Of a stretch of DNA of 64,000 bases, positions 44,782 through 53,185 are shown piece by piece. Source of the DNA: a bacterium. GTDB lineage: Bacteria > Latescibacterota > Latescibacteria > Latescibacterales > Latescibacteraceae. The DNA is taken from assembly GCA_021372535.1 (NCBI GenBank), contig JAJFUH010000029.1:1-64000 (forward strand). The letters run 5' to 3'. Within the stretch, counting starts at the first letter, position 1. Every line of letters begins with the position of its first letter. Under the pieces are notes generated by a model that saw only the letters and a program-made list of their open reading frames with translations, did not search any database and was not told the origin of the DNA. The position numbers and the translations under genes were made by a program.

Positions 44782-44822
44782 ACAGATTATAGTTTGTTAT
44801 GGGAAATCATGTGATAGGGACG

Positions 44823-45080
44823 TTATTCGGCCGAATATACACTGATCTTTTTCCGTGTTCTGCCGGAACGCTCGAAAACCACTCTGCCGTCTACAAGGGC
44901 GAAAAGCGTACAATCTCTTCCCATGCCGACATTGTTTCCCGGATGGAACTTTGTTCCGTGCTGACGGACAAGAATGCTGCCGGCCGAAACAACCTGCCCG
45001 CCAAACCGCTTGATACCAAGCCGCTGACCCGCAGAATCCCTGCCGTTTCTCGAGCTTCCAACACCTTTTTTATGTGCCAT
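44823..45080 (-). CDS. rpmA: 50S ribosomal protein L27
   Basis: The ATG of [18 protein letters not shown] gives 85 residues, exactly the family pattern; a longer start at 45101 adds seven unsupported residues. AAGGAGAG precedes the ATG. L27 sits near the peptidyl-transferase centre. No N-terminal cleavage extension of the Firmicutes type is seen, fitting the absence of a Prp protease gene in the 256-base gap to rplU. Part of the rplU-rpmA operon. Confidence 0.96.
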   Translation of the reverse strand: MAHKKGVGSSRNGRDSAGQRLGIKRFGGQVVSAGSILVRQHGTKFHPGNNVGMGRDCTLFALVDGRVVFERSGRTRKKISVYSAE

Positions 45081-45336
45081 ATCGCTCTCCTTCCACACCA
45101 ATCATACCGATGAATTCAATACATGGTGATCATCGGAATGCTTTTTATATTTATTTTCATAATCCTTGATAAGCCGCTGCGAATCGCTGTGGTTCTGCTT
45201 TCATTCCGCGGCGATAATGTTTCACCACATCTTCACTGTTTTATCCGATATCCGCCTTACATTTTTGATGCGCTGTCCTGTTGTTCGTATGACAGGCTGC
45301 CATATCGGATATCGTTTGAGCCGGATACAGCGATTT

Positions 45337-45747
45337 TTATGATTTATCTTCCTGCGCTTCGGCAACAGGAGGAGCATTGTCGGTTTTAGGAGTTTCGGGT
45401 GTATCCTCGGCAGCTTTCGCAGCTCGTTTTGAAGCACTGATTTTTATCTTGTCAACCGATAATTCGGAAAAATCCTGGCGATGTCCCCGTTTTACCGAAT
45501 AATCCTTACGCCGCATTTTCTTGAATACGATAACCTTATCGTACTTACCCTGGTCGGTGATCGTTGCTTCGACAACCGCACCCTCGACAAATGGTTTACC
45601 GATAGTGATCTTTTCGCCGTCAGCAATAAGAAGAACCTCGGAGAGCTTCACCTTTTTCCCGACTTCAAGGTCAAATCTGGGAACACGGATCGTTTCCCCT
45701 TTTTCCAGTTTGTACTGGAATCCCTTTATATTAACAACTGCATACAT
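45337..45747 (-). CDS. rplU: 50S ribosomal protein L21 with C-terminal extension
   Basis: A 136-residue protein: residues 1-105 are L21 (MYAVVNIKGFQYKLEKGETI, RKDYSVKRGHRQDFSELSV). The last 30 residues, from about KISASKRAAKAAE on, are rich in A, E, P and K and are an extension beyond the usual 100-105 residues. The protein binds 23S rRNA in the large subunit. GGAGG lies upstream and a consensus promoter stands at 45800-45828. The gap of 256 bases to rpmA holds no gene I can support. Confidence 0.95.
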   Translation of the reverse strand: MYAVVNIKGFQYKLEKGETIRVPRFDLEVGKKVKLSEVLLIADGEKITIGKPFVEGAVVEATITDQGKYDKVIVFKKMRRKDYSVKRGHRQDFSELSVDKIKISASKRAAKAAEDTPETPKTDNAPPVAEAQEDKS

Positions 45748-45799
45748 CCCTTTGTCCTCCGGGGAATGATATGATTATTATTTACATTATAGATTTTCA

Positions 45800-45828
45800 A
45801 ATATAAAAATTTTATGAGTAAGTGTCAA
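45800..45828 (-). promoter_or_regulatory. Consensus promoter of rplU-rpmA
   Basis: The minus strand has TTGACA (45823-45828), a 17-base spacer and TATATT (45800-45805), placing the start about 45 bases before rplU. Confidence 0.7.
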
Positions 45829-46622
45829 GCTAAATAATGCGAAAATACTCCCTCCATCCTTAATCACTATTATAACTCGAAAAGGATATTGTCATTTATA
45901 ACTTATATTTATATAAGAATATACCCACGTTTTTCAAATAGCCCCTCTTCCGGTTCTTCGGGCCGACTTCCCTCCTTTCGGGGAAGGGAAAGCATGGCGT
46001 ACCGCTTCTTTCTATGCCCTCATCTATGGGGAACACGAAGTGTTACATAGAGCCGTAAATTAAAAAGGATCGATGATCATGGGACAAGAAAAAGGAAATC
46101 TCAGATTCATTCCTTGTTGATGGATTTATTCTTAATGATTATTTTTAGCCCCCAACTTGATCGGGAATCGATTTGTGTTTGACTGAGCCGTATAAATTTT
46201 ATTTCTGTCACATTCTGTCACAATTGACTCATAGAAAACACCTTGGCATATGAATTGGATTGTCTCGGAGATATGGATATACAGGAGCTCGTTGATACAA
46301 AAGCGGTTACAGATTATTTAATAAAAAAACAATGAAGTATTTCACAATAATTAATGCGGGCAAAACGGAGAGGGTGAAAAAGACTTTATGAAGGAGAACA
46401 TTCGGAAAAATTGGGTAACACACTAAGGTTACTGAAAATGTTCAAATTTCAAACGGCATAATCGGTTTCAGTATCAATACCAATAATCTAAATAGACTTG
46501 CTGCTCCAAAAAATAATTAATTGATCCACCATGGCCTTGCTGATGATAAGGTAAAGAATAGAAGAAAGGATAAAGATTACATATTTTATAAATAAATTAA
46601 AACTCATACCTCTGCCCCTCTG
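45829..46622. other. Gene-poor stretch with hairpins and coding remnants
   Basis: About 790 bases without an intact gene. A GC-rich island (45955-46065) in AT-rich DNA holds hairpins CTTCCC/GGGAAG (45967-45972/45981-45986) and nested CTATG...CATAG around AACAC-GAA-GTGTT (46024-46050). Two short open stretches follow (46228-46335, 46419-46520) that read like protein C-termini. This looks like a decayed gene or mobile-element residue, possibly with a small structured RNA. No homologue recognised. Confidence 0.4.
46228..46335 (+). pseudogene. Possible C-terminal remnant of a lost gene
   Basis: Thirty-five open codons ending in TGA read LAYELDCLGDMDIQELVD and KAVTDYLIKKQ, amphipathic and protein-like, but with no start codon of its own except an internal ATG preceded by CGGAG. 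A second fragment, 46419-46520, reads NGIIGFSINTNNL before its stop. I cannot name either family. Confidence 0.25.
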
Positions 46623-46862
46623 TTATTTTTCTCTCAGCACTGCTGCCAATAACCATGTGACGAGAAACAAAGGAATAAAAAACCATGTGAAAAATATCGC
46701 GATGATACCACACGGAACAAATGGTATCTCCACGTCCTGCTGTTTCAACATGACTGCCCATTTATTGAGCGTGTAATGTATCATTTTACCACCGATAAAA
46801 TAGAGAGGGATAGCCGCCAGCATATAGAGTGCAATTTTGACACCTAACCCGAATCCAAACAT
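46623..46862 (-). CDS. Small two-span membrane protein
   Basis: A 79-residue protein with two hydrophobic segments: VKIALYMLAAIPLYFIGG and GIIAIFFTWFFIPLFLVTWL, joined by a loop with basic and acidic residues. AAGGA stands 8 bases before the ATG. I do not recognise a family. It lies upstream of the gene-poor stretch and downstream of an HDOD gene on the same strand. Confidence 0.65.
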   Translation of the reverse strand: MFGFGLGVKIALYMLAAIPLYFIGGKMIHYTLNKWAVMLKQQDVEIPFVPCGIIAIFFTWFFIPLFLVTWLLAAVLREK

Positions 46863-46980
46863 ATTGTTTTCCTTAATATTTCTTGGGGGTGAATGGTTGT
46901 GATTTCAAAATGTATGTTTATATAAAGCGTCTTTTACCCAACAGAATAAGAAAGAAGAAATGAAGAAAATACGGACAGCA

Positions 46981-47934
46981 TCAATCGACCAACACAATGT
47001 TCGAAATAAATTCTTTAACGCGCGCGAACTTTTTATGGAGGGCCGGCGTTACAAGGTTTTCAACATTCGTGTCAAATCCCAGAATTTTAAAATATGAGGG
47101 GTGAGGCTGGGGAATCAGGGTATGGCTGAAAATGAGGCTGTTCGCCATATAATCCGCGATACTGATCAAAGCCACATCCTCACGGTATTGTGACGGGACG
47201 GAGTCGAGCGGGTAAAATGAAGGATAATGGTGATATTCAATCACCTTCTGAAACCGGTCGGACAGATTCCATTTCTCAGCCAGTATACCGCCCACAATGG
47301 CATGATTGACGCCATAGACACTTTCTTCATGCTGGAGAAGCGTGGCATACGACTTCTGATCACTCGAACCTTTCATCTCGATTCCCAGTCTCATTTCATG
47401 TGTTTTGATCATATGAAGAGCGAACTTCCCTATGTCGTGGAGCATGCCCAGAGACATCAGTATTCCCGTATCCTTGCTGTTTTTGCCGCTCAGTTCCTCA
47501 ACACAGATCGATACCATATAAATATGGGCGCTCAGCTCGCGGGCATCGTATTCTCCGCCAATCATTTCACCGCCGAGCTTTTTTACAAGACCCGTCTGTA
47601 TGGCAAGATCCCTGATCTCATTGAATCCCATGACAATGATTGCAAAATTGATGTCCTCGATCTTACGGTCGATCTGATAATAGGCCGAATTGAGTTTCCT
47701 GAGTATGTTGCTCACCAGCACAGGATCTGCGGCGGCAATTTCGGCGATTTCACGGGAACTGGTTTTGGGATCATACACCATCGTCATGATCTTCTGAACC
47801 GAATCGGGCAGCTCCGGGAAAATATCAAGCACTGCGCTTACGATGTTCAGAAGCTTGGGATTGACATCTTCCTTTCGGGTCATAACCCATTGGTTCTCAG
47901 TATTCTGCGCCATGTCTGATTGAGTATTGTCCAT
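46981..47934 (-). CDS. HDOD domain signalling protein
   Basis: A 317-residue protein with an HDOD domain over most of its length: FPELPDSVQKIMTMVYDP, AAADPVLVSNILRKLNSAYY, and AIIVMGFNEIRDLAIQ. It retains an HD pair in LGMLHDIGKFALHMIKTHEM and a histidine pair in VIEYHHYP, whereas many HDOD proteins have lost the catalytic HD. HDOD domains usually act as non-catalytic regulators in cyclic-nucleotide and stress signalling. A paralogue lies immediately upstream (48366-49292). The start is uncertain between 47934 and 47913. Confidence 0.82.
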   Translation of the reverse strand: MDNTQSDMAQNTENQWVMTRKEDVNPKLLNIVSAVLDIFPELPDSVQKIMTMVYDPKTSSREIAEIAAADPVLVSNILRKLNSAYYQIDRKIEDINFAIIVMGFNEIRDLAIQTGLVKKLGGEMIGGEYDARELSAHIYMVSICVEELSGKNSKDTGILMSLGMLHDIGKFALHMIKTHEMRLGIEMKGSSDQKSYATLLQHEESVYGVNHAIVGGILAEKWNLSDRFQKVIEYHHYPSFYPLDSVPSQYREDVALISIADYMANSLIFSHTLIPQPHPSYFKILGFDTNVENLVTPALHKKFARVKEFISNIVLVD

Positions 47935-48365
47935 AAGACCGCCTGAATCCTTTTTTATATGTTATTATTAAGTATTGATTTTGTAGTGGAATGCTTGATA
48001 TTACACAATGTATGATAAGAAAATATGGTAATCAATAAAAATCAAACCATTTTTTGTTAATTTTCCAGATACATAAAGAAAAATATCCGGGAGCGGGAAC
48101 TTACGGGCTGCAATTCCGCCTGAAAAGCCGGATGGGTGTTCTTCGGGATAAACAATGACATAGAACGGCATCATACAAAGCCTGCCGGGGCTTCCGTTCC
48201 GAACGGTATTTCATTGATTTACCGCCGGAACCGCCATCTGTTCCCGGTTTGGGTGACCATAAAGACGCACCGGTCTCCATGGATTATCAACCATCACCCG
48301 AATAGTATAAACATGGATTTTCATCCTGTTGAAACAGGTTCGGGCTCGTGACCTATTTTCTGTTC
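47935..48365. other. Intergenic region between the two HDOD genes
   Basis: 431 bases, AT-rich near the first HDOD start. An open frame at 48136-48351 has no domain, no good start and no ribosome-binding site. Nothing else is recognised. Confidence 0.5.
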
Positions 48366-49292
48366 TCACTCGAGATTGCGGGCATATTCTTCGGCTGTCG
48401 AGATTTTTAATCTGAGCTCATCGGTAATGAGTTTTTCAAGGGGAGGGATTAAACCGAGTCTCTCATAAAAGGCGGGGTGAAGTTCGCTGAACTTTTTCCC
48501 GTCATTCGCCAGACTGTTCACAATGATATCCGACATGCATGTAATTGTGATGTCTTCGATATATTCATCCTGTATCTCGCTGATATCTAAAAATAACGGT
48601 GAGTGGTGATGCTCGATCACCGCGCAGGTCCGTTCCGACAGATTCCATCGTTCCGCAAGCATGGCACCTATAACGCTGTGGTTGACTCCAAACAGGTTTT
48701 CTTCTATGACAAGTAACGAGACATCGGGAGGGAAAACCTTTTTTGACTCGATTTTGATACCTTTCTTTTCCATCATGATTCCGATTGCATGAAGGGCGAA
48801 TTTCCCAATATCATGAAGAATGCCCAGAGTCATGAGAACGCCCGCCCGTTTGGGATCATCCTCGCGCGAAAATGATTCGGCGCATATGGACACAAGATAT
48901 GAGTGAACCCAGAGCGTTTTGGGATCGTACATCCTGTCAACATCCAGACCGCTCAATGCTTGCATGAACCCGAACTGGAGGGCGAGATTCCGCACCTCGT
49001 TAAATCCGAGCAGTACGATGGCAAGACGAAGATTGTCAATCTTATGGTTAAGCCCGTAATACGAGGAATTGACCATCATCAGTATTTTCGAAGCCAGCAC
49101 CGGGTCCGAGGATGCAACCTCGACGAGCTCCTTCGAGTCCACATCCTTGTCGGAAGCCATCTCAATAATCTTCCGCACAGACAGTGACAACTGGGGAATT
49201 TTATTGAGAACGGAATTGATAATCCTGATTTTTTCCTGGCTGAGATTCGAGCGATTATGCGGTAACAAGCACTGTTCTTCTATCATACCCAC
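48366..49292 (-). CDS. HDOD domain signalling protein, paralogue
   Basis: A 308-residue protein clearly related to the neighbour at 46981: IPQLSLSVRKIIEMASDKDV, EVASSDPVLASKILMMVNSS and AIVLLGFNEVRNLALQFG. It also keeps LGILHDIGKFALH and IEHHHSPLF, so the HD-type metal residues are intact here too. The two genes are a tandem duplication with divergence. A consensus-like promoter at 49317-49345 fits its own transcription. Its role is probably control of motility, second-messenger or stress output; no target is visible. Confidence 0.82.
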   Translation of the reverse strand: MGMIEEQCLLPHNRSNLSQEKIRIINSVLNKIPQLSLSVRKIIEMASDKDVDSKELVEVASSDPVLASKILMMVNSSYYGLNHKIDNLRLAIVLLGFNEVRNLALQFGFMQALSGLDVDRMYDPKTLWVHSYLVSICAESFSREDDPKRAGVLMTLGILHDIGKFALHAIGIMMEKKGIKIESKKVFPPDVSLLVIEENLFGVNHSVIGAMLAERWNLSERTCAVIEHHHSPLFLDISEIQDEYIEDITITCMSDIIVNSLANDGKKFSELHPAFYERLGLIPPLEKLITDELRLKISTAEEYARNLE

Positions 49293-49316
49293 ACCATCAG
49301 TTTGTCATACAATCAA

Positions 49317-49345
49317 AATATACTCATATCTTGGCAAAATGGCAA
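49317..49345 (-). promoter_or_regulatory. Probable promoter of the HDOD paralogue
   Basis: The minus strand has TTGCCA (49340-49345), a 17-base spacer and TATATT (49317-49322), about 25-30 bases before the ATG. Confidence 0.6.
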
Positions 49346-49469
49346 ATTCAACCGTTTTTGCGGGAAAAAAAATTTACCCATTCCTCTCATGTGATCGATA
49401 GACCACGGGTTTTCACGGAGTAATTCATACATGCGAGTTTTGCCACCGAAATGTATGTGTACACCCGCT

Positions 49470-50756
49470 TCAGTCCTGTCGGGTCACTTTGACCAGATGA
49501 TAGCGCTTCTTTCCCGACCGCAGGACAATCATCGAATCGCTCGCAAGATACTGCGGCGTAACAACGAGGCGCTGATCATCGATACGGGTGTTATTGACAT
49601 ATATACCCCCCTGTTTGAGCATCTGGAGCGCCTGGCTGTTGGATTTGGTGATTCCGGCCTCAGTGAACAGCGCCAGCACACCGATCCCCTGTTCGAGCCT
49701 GCCGCGCTCGACAGTCGAGGATGGCACATCGGCAAATATATCGGCGAGCTCGCGGTCTGTAAAATCAGAAATTTCGCCGCCGAACAGAACTTCCGATGCT
49801 CTCTGAGCCTTCGCCAGCCCCTCTTCACCGTGGATCATCCGGGTCGATATCTCGGCAAGTACCCGCTGGGCTTCCCGAGCCTCAGGTTTTTCTTCGACCG
49901 TGCGGCGGAGTTCTTCGATGTCCCCGACCGGTAAAAAGGTAAAGTATTTGAGAAACCGTATCGCATCACGGTCATCGGTGCGTATCCAGTACTGGTACAG
50001 GCTGTAGGGGCTCGTTTTATCCGGATCGAGCCAGACAGCGTTTCCCGCGCTTTTCCCGAATTTTTCACCGGTCGAGGAGGTCAGCAGCGGAAAGGTTATG
50101 CCATATGCCTGCGTCTGACGGCGTTTATGAATCAGATCGATTCCCGCGGTGATGTTCCCCCACTGGTCGTTGCCGCCGACCTGGAGCGTACATCCATACC
50201 GGTCATAAAGCTCGAGGAAATCATTCGCCTGAAGCAGCATGTATGAAAACTCGGTGTACGAGATTCCGTGGCTCCGGTCTTCGATACGGCGCCTGACCGA
50301 TTCCTTGCCGAGCATATAGTTGACCGAGAAATACTTTCCCACATCCCTGAGCCAGTTGAGATAGGAAATCTCTTTTGTCCAGTCGGCATTGTTTACCATG
50401 ACAGCGCTGTTTTTCCCGTCGAAGTCGAGAAACCGTTCAACCTGCTTCCGTAAAGATGCGACATTGGCCGCGATGACTTCCTCACTCAGAAGCTGACGTT
50501 CCTCGTCCTTGCCCGATGGGTCCCCGATCATTGCAGTCGCCCCTCCGACAAGACCGATGGGCCGGTGACCCAGACGTTGAAACCGCGCGAGACACAGAAG
50601 CGGGAAGAGATGACCCAGATGAAGGCTGTCTCCGGTCGGATCGAATCCCGCATACAGAGTCAACATTTCCGTGTTCAGGCTTTTCTCGAGTGCAGGCGCA
50701 TCGGAAATCTGTTCAATGACTCCCCGTTCCACAAGCATCTGTAAAGCATTACTCAT
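49470..50756 (-). CDS. tyrS: Tyrosyl-tRNA synthetase
   Basis: A 428-residue class Ic synthetase. Rossmann core: LYAGFDPTGDSLHLGHLFPL (HIGH box is HLGH), GGATAMIGDPSGK, and the tyrosine pocket YMLLQANDFLELY. The KMSKS loop reads GEKFGKSAGN. The anticodon-recognition/S4-like domain forms the C-terminus (ALQMLKQGGIYVNNTRID). It charges tRNA-Tyr with tyrosine. The gene is preceded by a long structured leader (50785-50878) that may regulate it; I see no T-box consensus there. Confidence 0.97.
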   Translation of the reverse strand: MSNALQMLVERGVIEQISDAPALEKSLNTEMLTLYAGFDPTGDSLHLGHLFPLLCLARFQRLGHRPIGLVGGATAMIGDPSGKDEERQLLSEEVIAANVASLRKQVERFLDFDGKNSAVMVNNADWTKEISYLNWLRDVGKYFSVNYMLGKESVRRRIEDRSHGISYTEFSYMLLQANDFLELYDRYGCTLQVGGNDQWGNITAGIDLIHKRRQTQAYGITFPLLTSSTGEKFGKSAGNAVWLDPDKTSPYSLYQYWIRTDDRDAIRFLKYFTFLPVGDIEELRRTVEEKPEAREAQRVLAEISTRMIHGEEGLAKAQRASEVLFGGEISDFTDRELADIFADVPSSTVERGRLEQGIGVLALFTEAGITKSNSQALQMLKQGGIYVNNTRIDDQRLVVTPQYLASDSMIVLRSGKKRYHLVKVTRQD

Positions 50757-50784
50757 CCATGAATCCTCATGTCTATGAATTAGT

Positions 50785-50878
50785 GCTCCGGTGAACGAAC
50801 AGTGATATCGAAGAGGTCATGCCGTACTTGTTACGGCATCTGTCCAGACTATCGGCATCACTATGTGTTCGCCGGAGC
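50785..50878 (-). promoter_or_regulatory. Structured leader element upstream of tyrS
   Basis: Two 22-base arms (50785-50806 and 50857-50878) are inverted copies with 18 Watson-Crick pairs, one wobble and three mismatches. Inside lies a perfect 8-bp hairpin (50819-50826/50832-50839, ATGCCGTA). The 94-base element begins 28 bases before the tyrS ATG. It could be a regulatory leader of tyrS, a small RNA, or a miniature inverted-repeat element. No T-box motifs (specifier loop, TGGNACC) were found. Confidence 0.55.
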
Positions 50879-51218
50879 AGCATCTGTGTTTTCACCAGTA
50901 TGAACATATCGACGTACATGTGAAACTTGTGCTTTTACAATATTTTTTTAAAATATATAATCATATTTTATAAATCAAGTTTTATAAAGTATCCTGATCC
51001 ATTAGCTGTCATATAAATTCAATAATGAGTCCGGATATGAACCCTTTTTTTTATTTGCAGTAAAAATATAGTTTGAAAAAGAGATTATTTAACAATATCT
51101 TTCTTTTAACCTTGAAATTTACGGAAATTCAAAGTAAGTCTTCATTATTTCACAACATCATCAATATCAATATATAGTATAATTTATTTCAATATCGGCC
51201 CATAAGGATTTTATTCCC
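50879..51218. other. Intergenic region before the APC-EIIA gene
   Basis: About 340 AT-rich bases between divergent tyrS and the permease gene. A TATAAT at 51178-51183 has no convincing -35 box. Nothing else is recognised. Confidence 0.45.
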
Positions 51219-53048
51219 ATGAAATTGAAAAGAGAGCTGACACTGCTCGATGTTTATTGTATCGCAACGGGTGCAATGATCAGTTCGGGTCTCTTTATTC
51301 TTCCCGGACTCGCTCATGCTCAAGCCGGACCTGCCGTTATTTTTTCCTATTTCCTTGCTGGAGTTCTAGCTTTAATGGGAATGTTAAGCGAAGCCGAATT
51401 GGTATCAGCAATGCCTAAAGCGGGAGGATCATACTTTTTCGTCATGCGCAGCATGGGTCCGGTGGTGGGTACAGTCAACGGTTTAATGACATGGTTTTCC
51501 CTTTCTCTCAAGAGCGCCTTTGCCCTCGTAGGTATGGCCGCTTTTATGGAACTCATTATCAGTACGAATATTTATGTAATATCATTGGTGCTGTGTGGCA
51601 TTTTTATTATCACCAATATTATTGGAATAAAAGAAGCAGGAAAACTGCAAATTGTACTTGTTGCCGGTTTGCTGGTGCTTTTGGTGATTTATATCGCCTT
51701 CGGCTTCCCGAATGTCAATATTCACTACCTTGCTCCATTCGCACCTCATGGATTTTATAAGATTTTATCAACCACAGGGCTGGTTTTCGTTTCATACGGT
51801 GGACTCCTGAAAATAACCAGTATTGCTGAAGAAGTAAAAAATCCTTCCCGGACATTACCTCTTGGCATGTTGTTATCTCTCGCAACGGTAATCATTCTGT
51901 ATACATTAACAGTTTTCGTGACTTCGGGGGTGCTTGGATCAGGTGAGCTCGATCATTCTCTCACTCCTATATCCGACGGTGCGTTTGTTTTTCTGGGTAA
52001 AAAAGGCATGATTCTCCTCGGAATCGCGGCAATACTCGCCTTTATTTCGACGGCAAATGCGGGAATCATGGCCGCTTCCCGGTATCCCCTTGCTCTGGCG
52101 CGCGATGAATTAATCCCCAAACAAATCGCGGTAATAAATGAAAAATTCAAAACCCCTCACTATGCAATTTTAATAACCGGTCTTTTCATTACGATAGCTC
52201 TTTTCCTGAAACTCAAAATTCTTGTCGAAGTTGCATCAACAGCCCTGATTCTGACATACATCTTTTCCTGTCTGTCGGTCATCATCATGAGAGAAAGTCA
52301 TGTTCAGAATTACCAACCCCAATTTAAATGTCCATTATACCCCTGGGTCCAGATTATCGGTATTGCCGGTTTTTGTATCCTGATATACGAGATGGGCATA
52401 GAGGCGTTGATTGCAAGTACGATCCTTATTTGTGCAGGCCTTTTCTCATATTGGTTTTACGGGAAAATAAGAGCGACCCGTGAATATGCACTGCTCCATC
52501 TCATCCGGAGAATCACCTCAAAGGAAATCACCACCCACTCCCTTGAATCGGAATTGAAGGAGATTATCAGGGAACGGGACAATATTATCGAGGACCGATT
52601 TGACAAAATCATTGAAAACTGCATTATTGTCGATTTGGACAAATCCATGAATCTTCATGAATTTTTTTCCCTTGTCGCCGAAAAAATGTGTAAGAGGATA
52701 AACATGGAGTTGTGTAATTATTTACAATTACTTTTCGACCGTGAGAAAGAAAGCAGCACGGTTATTGCTTCAGGAATTGCAATACCCCATATCATTATCG
52801 ATGGCGAGAATACATTCGATATTCTCCTTGCCCGATGCATACCGGGTATTACATTCTCTGAAACTGCTCACAGGGTCGATACCGTTTTTATTCTGGCCGG
52901 AACCCGTGATGAACGGAATTTCCATCTTCGGGCATTATCGGCAATTGCCCAGATAATACAGGATCCTCATTTTCATAAACGATGGCGTGCCGCAAAAAAT
53001 ATCGAAGATCTCAGAGATATTGTTTTATTGGGTAAACGAAAACGTTAA
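51219..53048 (+). CDS. APC-family amino-acid permease fused to a PTS EIIA type-2 domain
   Basis: A 609-residue fusion. Residues about 1-430 are an APC (amino acid/polyamine) transporter with about 12 helices: TLLDVYCIATGAMISSGLFI, the classic N-terminal motif, and SAMPKAGGSYFFV. Residues about 460-605 form a PTS EIIA domain of the fructose/nitrogen type, whose phospho-His is H524 in ASGIAIPHI, with the tail VDTVFILAGTRDERNFHL. In PTS systems EIIA receives phosphate from HPr, so transport may respond to phosphotransfer state. The next gene carries the same domain on another transporter. No EI or HPr gene is in the window. Confidence 0.85.
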   Translation: MKLKRELTLLDVYCIATGAMISSGLFILPGLAHAQAGPAVIFSYFLAGVLALMGMLSEAELVSAMPKAGGSYFFVMRSMGPVVGTVNGLMTWFSLSLKSAFALVGMAAFMELIISTNIYVISLVLCGIFIITNIIGIKEAGKLQIVLVAGLLVLLVIYIAFGFPNVNIHYLAPFAPHGFYKILSTTGLVFVSYGGLLKITSIAEEVKNPSRTLPLGMLLSLATVIILYTLTVFVTSGVLGSGELDHSLTPISDGAFVFLGKKGMILLGIAAILAFISTANAGIMAASRYPLALARDELIPKQIAVINEKFKTPHYAILITGLFITIALFLKLKILVEVASTALILTYIFSCLSVIIMRESHVQNYQPQFKCPLYPWVQIIGIAGFCILIYEMGIEALIASTILICAGLFSYWFYGKIRATREYALLHLIRRITSKEITTHSLESELKEIIRERDNIIEDRFDKIIENCIIVDLDKSMNLHEFFSLVAEKMCKRINMELCNYLQLLFDREKESSTVIASGIAIPHIIIDGENTFDILLARCIPGITFSETAHRVDTVFILAGTRDERNFHLRALSAIAQIIQDPHFHKRWRAAKNIEDLRDIVLLGKRKR

Positions 53049-53185
53049 TACTTACAACAAAAACGTCCCTTATCGTGTTATAACACATATTGTACATCCC
53101 TTTGGGTTTTATTATATGATTAAATGACTACTCCCGGAGCAAACTGCGTGGGATTCTTTTTTATCAAACAAGAGATTATTGAATA

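Noticed and set aside
45081-45336. Prp protease gene between rplU and rpmA
   Set aside because: No frame there encodes a plausible protein, and L27 has no N-terminal extension needing cleavage.
48136-48351. 71-codon ORF between the HDOD genes
   Set aside because: No ribosome-binding site or family resemblance; it lies opposite to both neighbours.
50785-51000. T-box riboswitch before tyrS
   Set aside because: The hairpin is there but the T-box sequence and the specifier-loop context are not.
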